A stretch of DNA of 64,000 nt from Stichopus chloronotus. Lineage: Eukaryota > Echinodermata > Holothuroidea > Aspidochirotida > Stichopodidae. Both the position numbers and the translations under genes were made by a program. Each line of letters begins with the position of its first letter. The stretch's first letter is position 1. This document shows, one piece after another, positions 13,801-22,559 of this stretch. The stretch spans positions 16,785,009 to 16,849,008 of the forward strand of contig CM037838.1 of the NCBI GenBank assembly GCA_021234535.1. The letters are read 5' to 3'. Under the pieces are notes generated by a model that worked only from the letters and a program-made list of their open reading frames with translations, was not told the DNA's origin and ran no database searches.

Positions 13801-16800
13801 GCAGTGGTCTCCATGAGGACGCGGTCCTTCTAAGGGAAAATTACCACCCCCTGAAATAATGACTGCCTGCTGAAAATGAGTCTGGTCTTTCCCCCACGAA
13901 AAGTCCACTCGACCAAAATAATTTGACAAGAGGCTACTGCCATTTCAAACAAAAGTAGAATATATCCTGTAGAGGCACCATTTTGTATTATTTAGCATCT
14001 CAGTTATCAAAAAAGTTATGGAGGTGAGGTTAACCCCCCTCTCCTGGCATCCCTCTCAGGTATTGCTTTGCAATCACATACACACTTCTCTTATGGCCAC
14101 CACCCGCTCTTGAAAATCTGTAAGAACACCGGTAAGACATGTCATGACTGGCTTGTCAACATCAAATAAATACTCAAAAACATTCCTTGACGATTGATAC
14201 TATGGGAATAATATGTTACACATGTCAACGTAAACATGTCTACTCACCTCATAAGTTGACGAGCCTCTGAGTTAGTCTTGTTCAATCTGACCATCCCTCG
14301 ACCATGTTGCGTCCCGTCATGAAGAACAAAAATGACCTTCGACCTGCCATTCACAAGGCCGTGCTGTCCACTGTCATAGCTTGTGTAGAGATTGTAAAAC
14401 CGAACAAAGTCCCCGGGCTAAGGTTCGGAGAGAGAAAGAGACACCTATGAGGCGGTCTCATGAATGCAACTGAAGTAATACATGTGATGTACACGGCGGA
14501 TTTTTATATGCTAACAGGAATCCTGATCATTGGCACTATCTATTTTAATGTAACAGAATCAAGACTTTTTACTTCCATTCCTAAACAGCTGAGAGATTTC
14601 CTTTATCTCTTTCAATACAATATTTACTGGATGGTATAAACAATCGAACAAGTAAAAGTAACATTTCGTAGAGCCACAAATGATTGAATTAAAGGAATAG
14701 ACTACACAACTTTCGAAATATTTTCCTGAAATCAAAAATGGAAAATAGAGAGAAGACCTCAGAAACTCTCAACCTGCTCTGAGGCTCCCTTTATAGACAT
14801 GAATCGACAGAAATTGCCAAAATTTTGTAACAGGCTGACCAAGCCTGTGATGTAGAAGTTGCACAGCCACAGGGGAGAGGAATACCTTTGCGTGACTTTA
14901 ACATCATCATGATGTGACTACGCACCAGGCTGCCTCGAACGCTATTTCTTGTGAAATGTGTTACAATTTCAGTATTTTGGGGGATCAAGTCAGTGATCTT
15001 TTTAGATGAGAATATCTTCCATGATTATCATCGATTATTCCTCATTTGTGATGGGGATTTGGACTATTCTTTAAAAATTCCTTTCTCCATCTCCCACGGT
15101 TAATTATTGATGAATGGATCTAGACAGACACACAGACAGTTCGCAGTCACAATAACTGAGATACACTTCAATCTCAATACCGAGTTTACTACCAACACCT
15201 TAGTGGGATGTTAACCAAATGTTGACCTTTAACTTATTGACATTACTAGAGACAATAATCACATTACAAGAAATAAACAGACAGAAGTACGTAACACATA
15301 AAAAACACATGAAAAAAGGTAATCTGAAATAATACACCCTCAAATCCGAATGTAATTCGGGTTACAATTTTAAAAGAACACAAAACACCAAACTTTTAAG
15401 TTTAAACTTACAGACAGAGATCTAGCACACTGGGTATGCTGACCGTTGACAAAGATGTCGACTGCTAGTTCACCAACTCTGTCCACTTCAGACTTCATTG
15501 CTTCATCTAACTGATAGTCATCAATGCTGAAAGTAGATCTGAAATTCGAAGCAAGCCAAACCATTTCATGTAATCAAACCCATCATATCTGAAAATCTGT
15601 GACTGACATCATGACTCCAGATGCTTGAAAAGGACAAAAAGAAGCAGGAAATTTGACAAAGTTTTGTTATCATTTACCCTAATCCCCACCCTCGGTTGAA
15701 ATTTGAAGTAACAGTTCGGTCATCTCTTCCAATCCCTCCCTCCTGCTTTGAAAATGAATTCAGAAACAGGTGATATTTTGCATAGATGGAAGCATTTCAC
15801 TAATCAAACTGACACAAATTTAGCCATTTCAAATCAACCAAAGATCGTTTGTAGAACATATTGTTCAATGTCATTCATTACTCACAACTTGCATTTTGTT
15901 CCATCCCACACCTTGAGATGAAAACATCCATCTTGCGGTGAAGGTGAACTTGCAATCACTTGGCAGATGAGGTCGAAATGTTGACCCACGGTGACCTCGG
16001 ATAGGGTCACCTTTGACCTCTCGGATAGGAAACCACATTCCCTGGACCACGTTCTCAGTTCTCTAACCTGAAACAAGATGAGGAGATTGTATGCCATGAC
16101 TGTAAAGGAAAACTCCAAGATTTTACAGTTTGATTTATTTCATTTACATCAGTATTTTTCCAGTCCCAATGTTTACATGATTAAGTTTCTAGTTTGAAAG
16201 TTTGTACAATTTGGTTGACATGTTTCAACCTTCTTTGATTCAGTATTACAGCAATTTTATTGCAGCATTTGCTGTTTAAAAGCATACAGTTCAAACAACA
16301 AGCTCAGAAATGGATAAAGTGAAGCATCAAAGAGAAAACATGAAATGATCTACAAGTTACCATGGAAACAGGCAGTCAAAAGATGGAAAAAAAGTATTGC
16401 AACCAGAGAGTCCAAACAAGGAAACTGATTTCTCAAAACTGAAAAAGAACAATTGCAAGACTACATCCGGTGACCAAGAATGGGTACACCCTCATTCCAT
16501 AAGAAGCGGTGAGACAAAGAAAAGGGCTGCAATTATGAGTCACTCTTGAAGAATCATAATTACCTTTTCTTTATCAAACTCAGAGAGGGTATAGTTTCTG
16601 GTAGTTGACCTGGCTTCGACAGGTGCTTCCGGGGAACCGTCGAACACCAGACATGAAAAGCCTGGGCTCTTTTGACCCTGAAGTTCGTCTCGGAAAACAA
16701 TCACCTGAATCGGAATAGAGACGATGGCATGAATGAAAAAGATTTTGATTCAAATCCTCCTTTTAATTACTTCCTCTTTCTTTTGAGTCCTATCAGCACA

Positions 16801-19800
16801 CAAAAGGTAACCTTTCAAGATAATGCACTGTAGTGTACGAAGCAAATGAATCAAACTCTAATTGTTTATTTGGCAACATCAACAACAAGGGAAAAATACA
16901 ACTTCTGCAAACAGATGACCAACCCCACAAGATGACAGTATCTGAAGGGAAACCTCACCTTCAGGCGGTGAAATCGAACTACGTCTCCAACGTCCAGTAC
17001 CTCCGGCATCAGGTCGATGTCAGCATTAAATATGAGACACTTGAGGCCGGATGCCTGTGCGTCTATGCTCGGATCGACTATGGTGACCATCATACAATAA
17101 TCTGTCGGAGTGATCGGAAGGATGCATAGCGATGAAAAAAAAAAAACATGTGGTGATCAACTAATCCGTTGAGGCATTCCAGACGCTCAGAACAAAACAA
17201 AATGAAGACTGATTGACAATTGTGACGCACTATATGGTAATCTGTCTGCATAAACAAAATTTGTGCGTAACGAAACAGAATTATGAATATTGAAAAAAAA
17301 AACTGTGAATGGAAACTTTGCAATCAGAACGCAGTCTCTTAACAGAGCAATAGCAAGAGCAAAGGTCACACTTAAGAGGAGTGCAGGGATCACAGATATA
17401 ATGAAAGGACTGACAGTGAATACAGGATTAGCTATAGATCATATGCAGCCACACTCATCTCAAACTAGCAGCCAAAAACTTTTCAAGAAAACTATTTGTG
17501 GTTTGAGTGTCAAGTGGTACTTCCATGTACCACCAAAATGTAAAATTGGAACATCCCAGCATCAATATAGTCTTTTCGTTCCATCCCTGGTTCTTGTTTG
17601 AAACCTACTGATTTTTAGTTATCAGTGATAAATAACTAGCATGCTATACGCTGAAGAAGGGGTTCATTTTCATTTTCAAAAAAAAAATCTCTCCTCTAAG
17701 ATTTTTTCAAAGAAGGTTCTCATATAAGCAAAGATCAGATTCAACATCCGGGGTGTGCTGTACGTACCTGCTCCTGAAGTCTTGTAAGGCGGTTTGAAGA
17801 ACTTAACCACTCCATAGACATCAACACTCCTGGTAGCTTTGACCTCTTTCAAGGGGGTGTATCGATAGTTGTACAACTCCTGATTGGATGAAAAAAAGCA
17901 AAAGAGATGGGAAGGTTTGGCTTTCCTGTGTAAACAGGAGTCTGCATCAAGTTGAAGTTAGGAAAAAAAACTGCTTAAAAAGCAAAGTAAAAAAGTTCCC
18001 ACAATATAGGCTCAATATATCTACATGTCCAATTTGTCATTCATTATGACAAACTCAATGATGCATTCCTGAAAGTTTTCAACATTATGTATCATGTAAT
18101 CTACTCAAGAATTTGTAAAGTTGGTTGAACTTTGAAATTCCTCCTTTGACCTTTAACCTGTTATGTTATATTGCTACGCATATTGACTGATTTGTCGTCT
18201 CTTCAATGTGACAAATCTCTACACAGTTCAGTATTATAATCCCATTTAGAATCACATTTATAACATGCAGCAAGCATACCCAAATGGCGATTTCCCATCG
18301 TTGCTTTTGAAGAAAAAAATGGCCTCCTTACAGCGTCCATGAGAAAGCGTACGGGTGCGACTTTAAATGTTATAAGGCACACTGAAATCAAACTGAGGCA
18401 GAACCGGTGTGCTTTCAGAACTGACAAGTCAGTCAGTGTGAATACCTTGAAGAGAGCGGACTGTCGATCCTGGTGCAAAGTTCCACCGTTACGTGTAGCA
18501 GCATCACCGTCTGTTGCTCTATTGTCCTGTGTGGTACCTGATGACAGAGCTGCCTTGCCCGGTATAATCTGCAAATGTCACATGATACAGTAGTGAACAT
18601 TTAATATATTCAGATACACAGTAGAAAAAAGGCATAATCTGCAGAACATCGCATGACCATCGACATGAATATTCATTTATGCAGATCAAAGCTAACAGAT
18701 AATTTTATCTTCAGTGTATGCTTTTTGCTTTTTCTTTGCTTTTTGTTCAATGCAGAAGGAAGTACAACAAAGTAGGCCTAGATACAAAAAAGAAAGCTGT
18801 TTGTCACCTTGGCTACACCATGTAATAAAAGGGAGTGAATTTGATAGCAAACGTTGTACCAGTAAGTGCTCACCTCCGTGCTATAGAAGCGAATCTTATT
18901 GACAACTACACTCTCAATCTTTTTTTTAATTAAAGGAACACATAGATTTCTGGATCTCAAATTGCAGATTGATGCAAGAGATTAAAAGCAAAAATCACGT
19001 ATCCACTTGTTATTTATTGCTTTGTACTTCATGACTGATATTAACTAAATTTTAATAGAATCAGCAGATATCATCTGGCAATCAAGACAATCTCTAACCC
19101 TGGATTTAAGAACATTTTACAAACAAAAATTTAAATCATAATTTACTAATGGTTACAGTACACTGTACAGTACTGAAGTAATCGGATTAGAAGCTCAAAG
19201 ACAATTCAACTACGACATGGCATCTTAGCAATGAGGATCTAATTGTTATCTAATTGTTTTCTGGTCATACATCAAGTTTTTATTCCTATTCAGATATTCA
19301 TTTCTCAAGACAGAAATCATTTTGCACGTAGTATTCACAAGCCTTAGTTTTACTGAGTTATCATAGAAAGAAGTAACCACACCCTTCGAAGGGCTTCTTT
19401 GGGGTTTCTCTTAAATCTCTTTTGATTTGCTACGTAGTCCAAGAGTCTTTCAGTGATTGCATATAAAATATTGACAAGATATTCTGAGACTGACGATATC
19501 AAAATCAATTAGAAATACAAATTGGTGAACTGTATGCTTAGTGCATGGAGCTTCAGCACATGTTCAGCAGAGTACTATAGAAGATACAAATTACTAAGAT
19601 ATTTCTCCCTGTGACAAAGACAAATGGCAAAATTGTTGATTGAGGTTTAAATCGTTACAGTTGCTGTCTAATGCAGTAACAGTAACACCAGTAACAATAT
19701 AGGGCTAGCTTGATGAATGTAGTGTATACTAAGAATACATGTATGATATATGGGGTTCTGATAAGCTTCTGCTGAACAAATACCAGGGATGAAATTTAGC

Positions 19801-22559
19801 GGTCGTCCGGTCGTCCGAGACGACCAAAATTTCTGTAGGACGACCAAAGTTACTACCTCAGGTTGTCCTTTGGACGACCAAATTTTACCCCTGGTCATTT
19901 ATATTGTGACACAATGCTTACAACTCAACACTGAGATGCAACCAAAATATTTAACATGCATGAACTCCATTCCAAAACATCTGTTTTCTTTCACAAAAAA
20001 CCGCCAAAACAACCTGAAATCCACGGTACGTAAAAAGCCAAACAAACAGCCTCAGTGTACGATCATGTTTCAACTGATTTTACTGTGCCAGACATGCCCA
20101 TACTGTACACAGCAAGTACCAGATAGATGAATCACAGTCGAAGAATTCGGTCATATGTGATACGTGCAAGGAGAGCTGCCCAGTATGAATTTTCTAAATA
20201 GTGATAGTACCGTTCAAGATTAGTAATGTATCATATTTTGATTTGAAACAAACATTATATTATACAGAGATTTTCTTCTATATGATATATACTTTACAGC
20301 ATCAATGATTCTAGATAATGACATTTTTATTATCGAAGTGAAAAGGTGGAATTTTACCAGCCTCCTTCTGGAAACCCCCCCCCCTCTTCCCTTTGGATAA
20401 ACCCTGAGCATTACTTTTAAGTTACAAGTCAGAGGTAATTAATTTAGCTGTGGAAAGTTTCAACCTGTATAAGAAAGACAAATAAAAACATGGTCTTGAC
20501 TGTGCAAAATACACATTTTGCACATTTCTTGTTTTTATATGTCCGTTGTGAAGGGCGACCTTCGGACAACCATTTTCAGTTGCTTAACGATCATCCCTGA
20601 ATACACTTCCTGAGACAAAGTGATGAAACAGTGGACACATTAAATCTGACTCACCCAAACATCTGGCTTGCTCTCCGATGACAGGACCAACTGACATGGG
20701 TGGATCAAATCTTTGGAAAACGTGACCGACTTCTGGATCATAACATTTGAAACAAATACGTCATCCTGTGGAGTCAATGGTGTGTTGTTTTACATTAAAA
20801 GCAAATCTCTCACATGTGGCCACTATATCTTTCACCCACATTGTAATTGATGGTTGGCAACTGTAGTATTCTTAGCCCTTTGGTGTAAAATGGTTCATTA
20901 TTTTAAGGCTTTTAAGCTTTAAAAAATCAAAACTAAAACTAACCAGAGGATAACATTTCTGGCAAACTTTATTCAGTCAAACTATTCAAACACAGGTATA
21001 CAGTTTTACTGGACACTTGGTAAATACCATTCATATAATTTAAAAAAATCCCAGATTCCCAGTTAGCTACTGTATATATACAAAGCACACCAAGTAAGTT
21101 CACCATTTGTGATATATAAATTATTGAAGTGCTGTCTGTAGAATAATATACGAAAAGAATACTGTATGAAAAAGAAAATTGTAATCTTAGTTAACAACAC
21201 ACCGAGTGATACTTATCGAGATATATGAATATTCAACGTTGAGATGTTAAAGATTGCTCACACTATGCTGTTTTTAACCGCTGATATGGTAATTTGAACT
21301 CCGAGGAATAATTTAGTTCTCAAAATTTGCAGAGCAGTTTCCAGGCTTCTTGGGTATTTTGTCGCAAAATGAGTGAAAGTCCTAACGTTGCATGCACAAA
21401 AAGGTGCTACACAAAATTCCATGAGTAGCAATTCATGATTTTGTGTAGTAAACTGAAAATGATACTGGATAAATTATTCCCTGAACTCTACTATTTCTGG
21501 CTAGCCTACAGCTTGGGCAGCTTGATATTGTACTCTAACGTTTCTTTCAAAGTCTTCTTGTTGATAGCCAGTGATATGTGACCTAGAGTATAGAAAATCT
21601 TTGCTTTCATTTTAGACTCCCTTAAATAGCAACTGGAATATTCCTTTACATGAAGCACTTTTGTCCCTGAAACATGCACTATTTCCAAATTACACTTACC
21701 CCAACATTCACAGCATCAAACTCCTTGGCATATTGTCCAATAAGGTAGGCATTAATTTTCTGGTCATCTAATGGTCCTGCCTCCAGGAGGACAACCTTTC
21801 TTCTGGGAATCGTGCCCACCCATTTGACACCCCAGTCTTTGTGCAACGTCAGCTGTAAAAGGGAAACTTGTTTCAATGGAAAGAAACCTAGTTGTTTAAT
21901 TGAAAATATGTTGTAATATACAACATACAGCTATACTGACTGCATTCCTCGAGACAGTGTATTTACAGTATACTGCATACTGCCAGCTTCAAGTTTCAAG
22001 TATATAATGTGCCAACTTGTCAGGATTGCAAACATGTACAGTATGAATTACAGCGCAGGGCTCTATCATTAGTTACCCAACCTACTGCAGCATCCACTTC
22101 AAGCATTCCATAAATCTATTTTTTTTTTAATAATTTCACACTTCTAAGTTGTCTGGATCTTTTAAAATGAAGAAACAATAGGATACTGCGACATGATATA
22201 TTCTCACGCATTCCTGGATGCAGCGGGATTTTCTGCTCCAGTATAAATTGTCATCTGACAGAAGTTTGACAGAAATACATGCAGATATGCAGGCTGACGC
22301 AGCAGAGCCAACTGAGAAAAAAAAAAGGATGTCAAAGAAAAATCCAGCGGCCTATTAAAGTGTTAAGATTGTAGAGACAGTTTAAAACTCTGAAATATGT
22401 GAACCAAAAATGTCACATGGCAGTACTACCTTAACAAACTTGTTTATCAATGAAGCGTCTGGTCTCAAATTTTTCAGCTGTACTCGTTGAAGCCCGAACA
22501 AAGCCGGAATGTTACTGGTATCTGGATTCATAACTGTAAAGGGCATCTTGATAATATAT
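4596..22559 (-). CDS. POT1: POT1-like telomere end-binding protein, gene model of 18 exons (join of the exons listed separately)
   Basis: POT1 binds the single-stranded G-rich telomere overhang through tandem OB folds and, with TPP1, shields chromosome ends in the shelterin complex in the nucleus. Eighteen minus-strand exons join with consistent phases and GT-AG sites into about 955 codons. Diagnostic stretches match human POT1 as I remember it: [16 protein letters not shown] and VVRFHRLK in OB1, FDLxCQVI and KVWDGTK in OB2, [11 protein letters not shown] and HCxxC at the start of OB3. The protein is much longer than human POT1 (634 residues) because of an extra N-terminal OB-like module, a second OB2-like module and a basic insertion near OB3. 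The C-terminal half of OB3 and the resolvase-like insert were not found, so the model is probably incomplete at its 3' end, or the protein is truncated. A 5' non-coding exon probably exists upstream of 22,559. Family assignment is confident; exact exon ends are predictions. Confidence 0.85.
5509..5645. repeat. GATGAT trinucleotide microsatellite in a POT1 intron
   Basis: About 130 bases of imperfect GAT/GGT repeats in the intron between exons 18 and 17. The minus-strand open frame of Ile/Thr residues over it is an artefact of the repeat. Confidence 0.9.
5839..6093 (-). CDS. POT1: POT1 exon 17 (basic, low-complexity insertion after the zinc knuckle)
   Basis: Acceptor CTTCTGCAG, donor AGAG|GTAACA; 255 bases, phase 2 in and out. 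The frame continues the NYR of exon 16 without a stop, then reads [28 protein letters not shown] and a run of five glutamines. It is rich in Arg, Lys, Ser and Gln and has no recognisable fold. Human POT1 has only about 20-25 residues between HCPKC and the next conserved segment, so this is an insertion. The assignment depends on phase and splice sites. Confidence 0.6.
6870..7026 (-). CDS. POT1: POT1 exon 16 (start of OB3 with zinc knuckle)
   Basis: Acceptor TTCTCCCAG, donor CCG|GTGAGC; phase 1 in, phase 2 out. It encodes [20 protein letters not shown] and then [12 protein letters not shown]. Human OB3 begins APQQYRIRAKLRSYKP and has VKLHCPKCH. The two cysteines (HCLSC) would be half of the zinc site that human OB3 completes with another CxxC pair further on. 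That second pair was not found here. Confidence 0.88.
7027..8454. other. POT1 intron between exons 16 and 15
   Basis: AT-rich and non-coding. Its only clear structure is the GACA/GATA microsatellite near 8,207-8,340. Confidence 0.6.
8207..8340. repeat. GACA/GATA tetranucleotide microsatellite
   Basis: Imperfect GATGGATG, GATA and GACA repeats, read on the minus strand as a run of Ser/Val/Cys/Leu codons that does not represent a protein. Confidence 0.9.
8455..8696 (-). CDS. POT1: POT1 exon 15 (long linker after second OB2-like module)
   Basis: Acceptor GTTTTCAG; donor TCCT|GTGAGT chosen because it alone gives the phase (1) that exon 16 needs. Two nearer GT sites (AAAG|GTCAGA and AAAG|GTTTGC) leave phase 2 and would break the frame. 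It starts [13 protein letters not shown] and is otherwise polar and low in complexity ([24 protein letters not shown]). It occupies the position of exon 11 in the repeated block and enters in the same phase. Confidence 0.75.
9178..9362 (-). CDS. POT1: POT1 exon 14 (second OB2-like module, last part)
   Basis: Acceptor TTCTCCAG, donor AG|GTACTA; phase 0 in, phase 2 out, as exon 10. It starts [15 protein letters not shown] and carries [20 protein letters not shown]. These parallel [11 protein letters not shown] and [18 protein letters not shown] in exon 10 and SLHTKL and RVLPE in human POT1. Confidence 0.88.
9363..11048. other. POT1 intron between exons 14 and 13
   Basis: Non-coding. It holds the GATTTAAATCA palindromic element (9,735-9,876) and a C/A homopolymer stretch at about 10,209-10,235. 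Confidence 0.6.
9735..9876. mobile_element. Small palindromic element with GATTTAAATCA motifs, probably a hAT-like remnant
   Basis: TCCTGATTTAAATCAGTGA on the left and ACTTAAATCAAACAGCCCTG on the right, with several AATCAA/TTGATT repeats between. The right end read on the minus strand is CAGGGCTGTTTGATTTAAGT, a typical hAT-style terminus. The left terminus is not clear. Confidence 0.4.
11049..11178 (-). CDS. POT1: POT1 exon 13 (second OB2-like module, middle)
   Basis: Acceptor CTCTGCAG, donor AAG|GTTAGA; phase 2 in, phase 0 out, the same as exon 9. The end reads [19 protein letters not shown]. The YDNH matches human OB2 exactly ([14 protein letters not shown]) and corresponds to FVNGQH in exon 9. 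Length with carried bases is 44 codons. Confidence 0.85.
11850..12010 (-). CDS. POT1: POT1 exon 12 (second OB2-like module, first part)
   Basis: Acceptor GTTTTAAG (AAG rather than CAG), donor CT|GTAAGC; phase 0 in, phase 2 out, as exon 8. It contains [17 protein letters not shown] and [12 protein letters not shown]. These repeat the [12 protein letters not shown] and [10 protein letters not shown] of exon 8 in the same gene. The FDLTCQ form is closer to human OB2 than exon 8 is. It encodes an additional OB fold absent from human POT1. Confidence 0.88.
12011..13039. other. POT1 intron between exons 12 and 11
   Basis: AT-rich with a short GT run near 12,168. No exon or element was recognised. 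Confidence 0.55.
13040..13136 (-). CDS. POT1: POT1 exon 11 (linker after OB2)
   Basis: Acceptor CCTTGCAG, donor CAG|GTACGA; it receives two bases from exon 10 and leaves in phase 0 after 33 codons ([20 protein letters not shown] and onward). It is short and acidic, then Gly/Ser/Ala-rich. It sits at the same place relative to OB2 as exon 15 does to the second OB2-like module. Confidence 0.75.
13137..14247. other. POT1 intron between exons 11 and 10
   Basis: No coding signal and no clear repeat. Confidence 0.55.
14248..14417 (-). CDS. POT1: POT1 exon 10 (OB2, last part)
   Basis: Acceptor ACCTTAG, donor AG|GTGAGT; phase 0 in, phase 2 out. It starts [14 protein letters not shown] and includes [17 protein letters not shown], aligned with human VGSFLRIYSLHTKL and FHLHGGTSYGRGIRVLP. 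It begins with the same PGDF motif as exon 14. Confidence 0.9.
14418..15411. other. POT1 intron between exons 10 and 9
   Basis: No coding signal and no clear repeat. Confidence 0.55.
15412..15538 (-). CDS. POT1: POT1 exon 9 (OB2, middle)
   Basis: Acceptor GAATTTCAG, donor CT|GTAAGT; phase 2 in, phase 0 out. It encodes [21 protein letters not shown], aligned with human [20 protein letters not shown]. The predicted length with the two carried bases is exactly 43 codons. Confidence 0.88.
15886..16067 (-). CDS. POT1: POT1 exon 8 (OB2, first part)
   Basis: Acceptor TGTTTCAG, donor TT|GTGAGT, ending in phase 2. It reads [25 protein letters not shown] and [15 protein letters not shown]. Human OB2 has [18 protein letters not shown] and SFLLKVWDGTR at these places. 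It is the first exon of a four-exon block that appears to recur as exons 12-15. Confidence 0.92.
16564..16704 (-). CDS. POT1: POT1 exon 7 (OB1, last part)
   Basis: Acceptor CGATTCAG, donor AAG|GTAATT; 47 codons, phase 0. It encodes [20 protein letters not shown], then [14 protein letters not shown], matching human ETQGITSSGFASLTFEG and TSSKYFNFTTEDHK. It closes OB1 and leads into OB2. Confidence 0.9.
16959..17101 (-). CDS. POT1: POT1 exon 6 (OB1, middle)
   Basis: Acceptor TCCGACAG, donor AAG|GTGAGG. After the one base carried from exon 5 it reads [13 protein letters not shown] through GLKCLIFN to [11 protein letters not shown], in step with human DYCSVVTIVDQ, KLTCLLFS and NGDIVRFHRLK. It ends in phase 0. 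A plus-strand reading frame over the same bases is an antisense shadow. Confidence 0.93.
17768..17879 (-). CDS. POT1: POT1 exon 5 (OB1, first part)
   Basis: Acceptor CCAATCAG, donor GCAG|GTACGT; 37 codons plus one base. It contains [10 protein letters not shown] and [18 protein letters not shown]. The second stretch is nearly identical to human POT1 OB1 ([14 protein letters not shown]) and is the strongest identifier in the gene. This part of OB1 contacts telomeric DNA in the human structure. Confidence 0.93.
18446..18568 (-). CDS. POT1: POT1 exon 4 (linker before OB1)
   Basis: Acceptor TTTGCAG, donor AAG|GTATTC, 41 codons in phase 0. The composition is polar and glycine-rich ([21 protein letters not shown]), typical of a flexible linker. 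It joins the N-terminal module to OB1 in exon 5. It has no recognisable domain; the main support is the splice sites and phase. Confidence 0.6.
18569..20654. other. POT1 intron between exons 4 and 3, carrying a DNA transposon
   Basis: Largely AT-rich non-coding DNA. Its only structured part is the inverted-repeat element at 19,784-20,599, which ends about 55 bases from exon 3. Confidence 0.6.
19784..20599. mobile_element. Non-autonomous DNA transposon with terminal inverted repeats
   Basis: The left end CAGGGATGAAATTTAGCGGT and the reverse complement of the right end (CAGGGATGATCGTTAAGC) pair as terminal inverted repeats. Both are flanked by AATAC, a candidate target duplication. Inside are repeated GACGACCA and GGTCGTCC motifs at 19,799-19,885 and related GCGACC/GGACAACC motifs near the right end. 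No transposase frame. The CAGGG terminus suggests the hAT superfamily, but that is inference. Confidence 0.6.
20655..20765 (-). CDS. POT1: POT1 exon 3 (end of N-terminal OB-like module)
   Basis: Bounded by CTCCACAG and a strong donor, TGG|GTGAGT; 37 codons, phase 0 at both ends. It starts [13 protein letters not shown], directly continuing the NVG of exon 2. It ends [13 protein letters not shown], which looks like the last strand of an OB fold. The continuous phase-0 joins across exons 1-4 and into exon 5 support one transcript. Confidence 0.7.
20766..22429. other. POT1 introns around exon 2
   Basis: Two introns of about 0.6 and 0.9 kb, AT-rich, without recognisable elements. Confidence 0.5.
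21700..21852 (-). CDS. POT1: POT1 exon 2 (core of N-terminal OB-like module)
   Basis: Bounded by TTTTACAG and GTAAGT, exactly 51 codons, phase 0 on both sides. It reads through [27 protein letters not shown] and [10 protein letters not shown]. The alternation of hydrophobic strands and the final VxxG before a DxF strand in the next exon are what an OB fold of the RPA type looks like. This is an inference from pattern, not a match to a named domain. Human POT1 has nothing equivalent before OB1. Confidence 0.7.
22430..22559 (-). CDS. POT1: POT1 exon 1 (first coding exon, start of N-terminal OB-like module)
   Basis: A polypyrimidine stretch and acceptor (TTTTTACAG) precede 22,559, and a donor (AAG|GTAGTA) follows 22,430. 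The first ATG, at 22,546, gives 39 codons beginning [17 protein letters not shown] and ending in phase 0. The frame is open across the few bases upstream of that ATG, so an earlier start in another exon is possible. Exon 5, which encodes the residues equivalent to the human N-terminus, has no ATG of its own, so a start in an upstream exon is required; this is the best candidate. The encoded segment ([13 protein letters not shown]) resembles the first strand of an OB fold, but I cannot name the family. Confidence 0.6.

Noticed and set aside
16833..17129. Plus-strand frame of 98 codons
   Set aside because: Antisense to POT1 exon 6, which is strongly conserved on the other strand.
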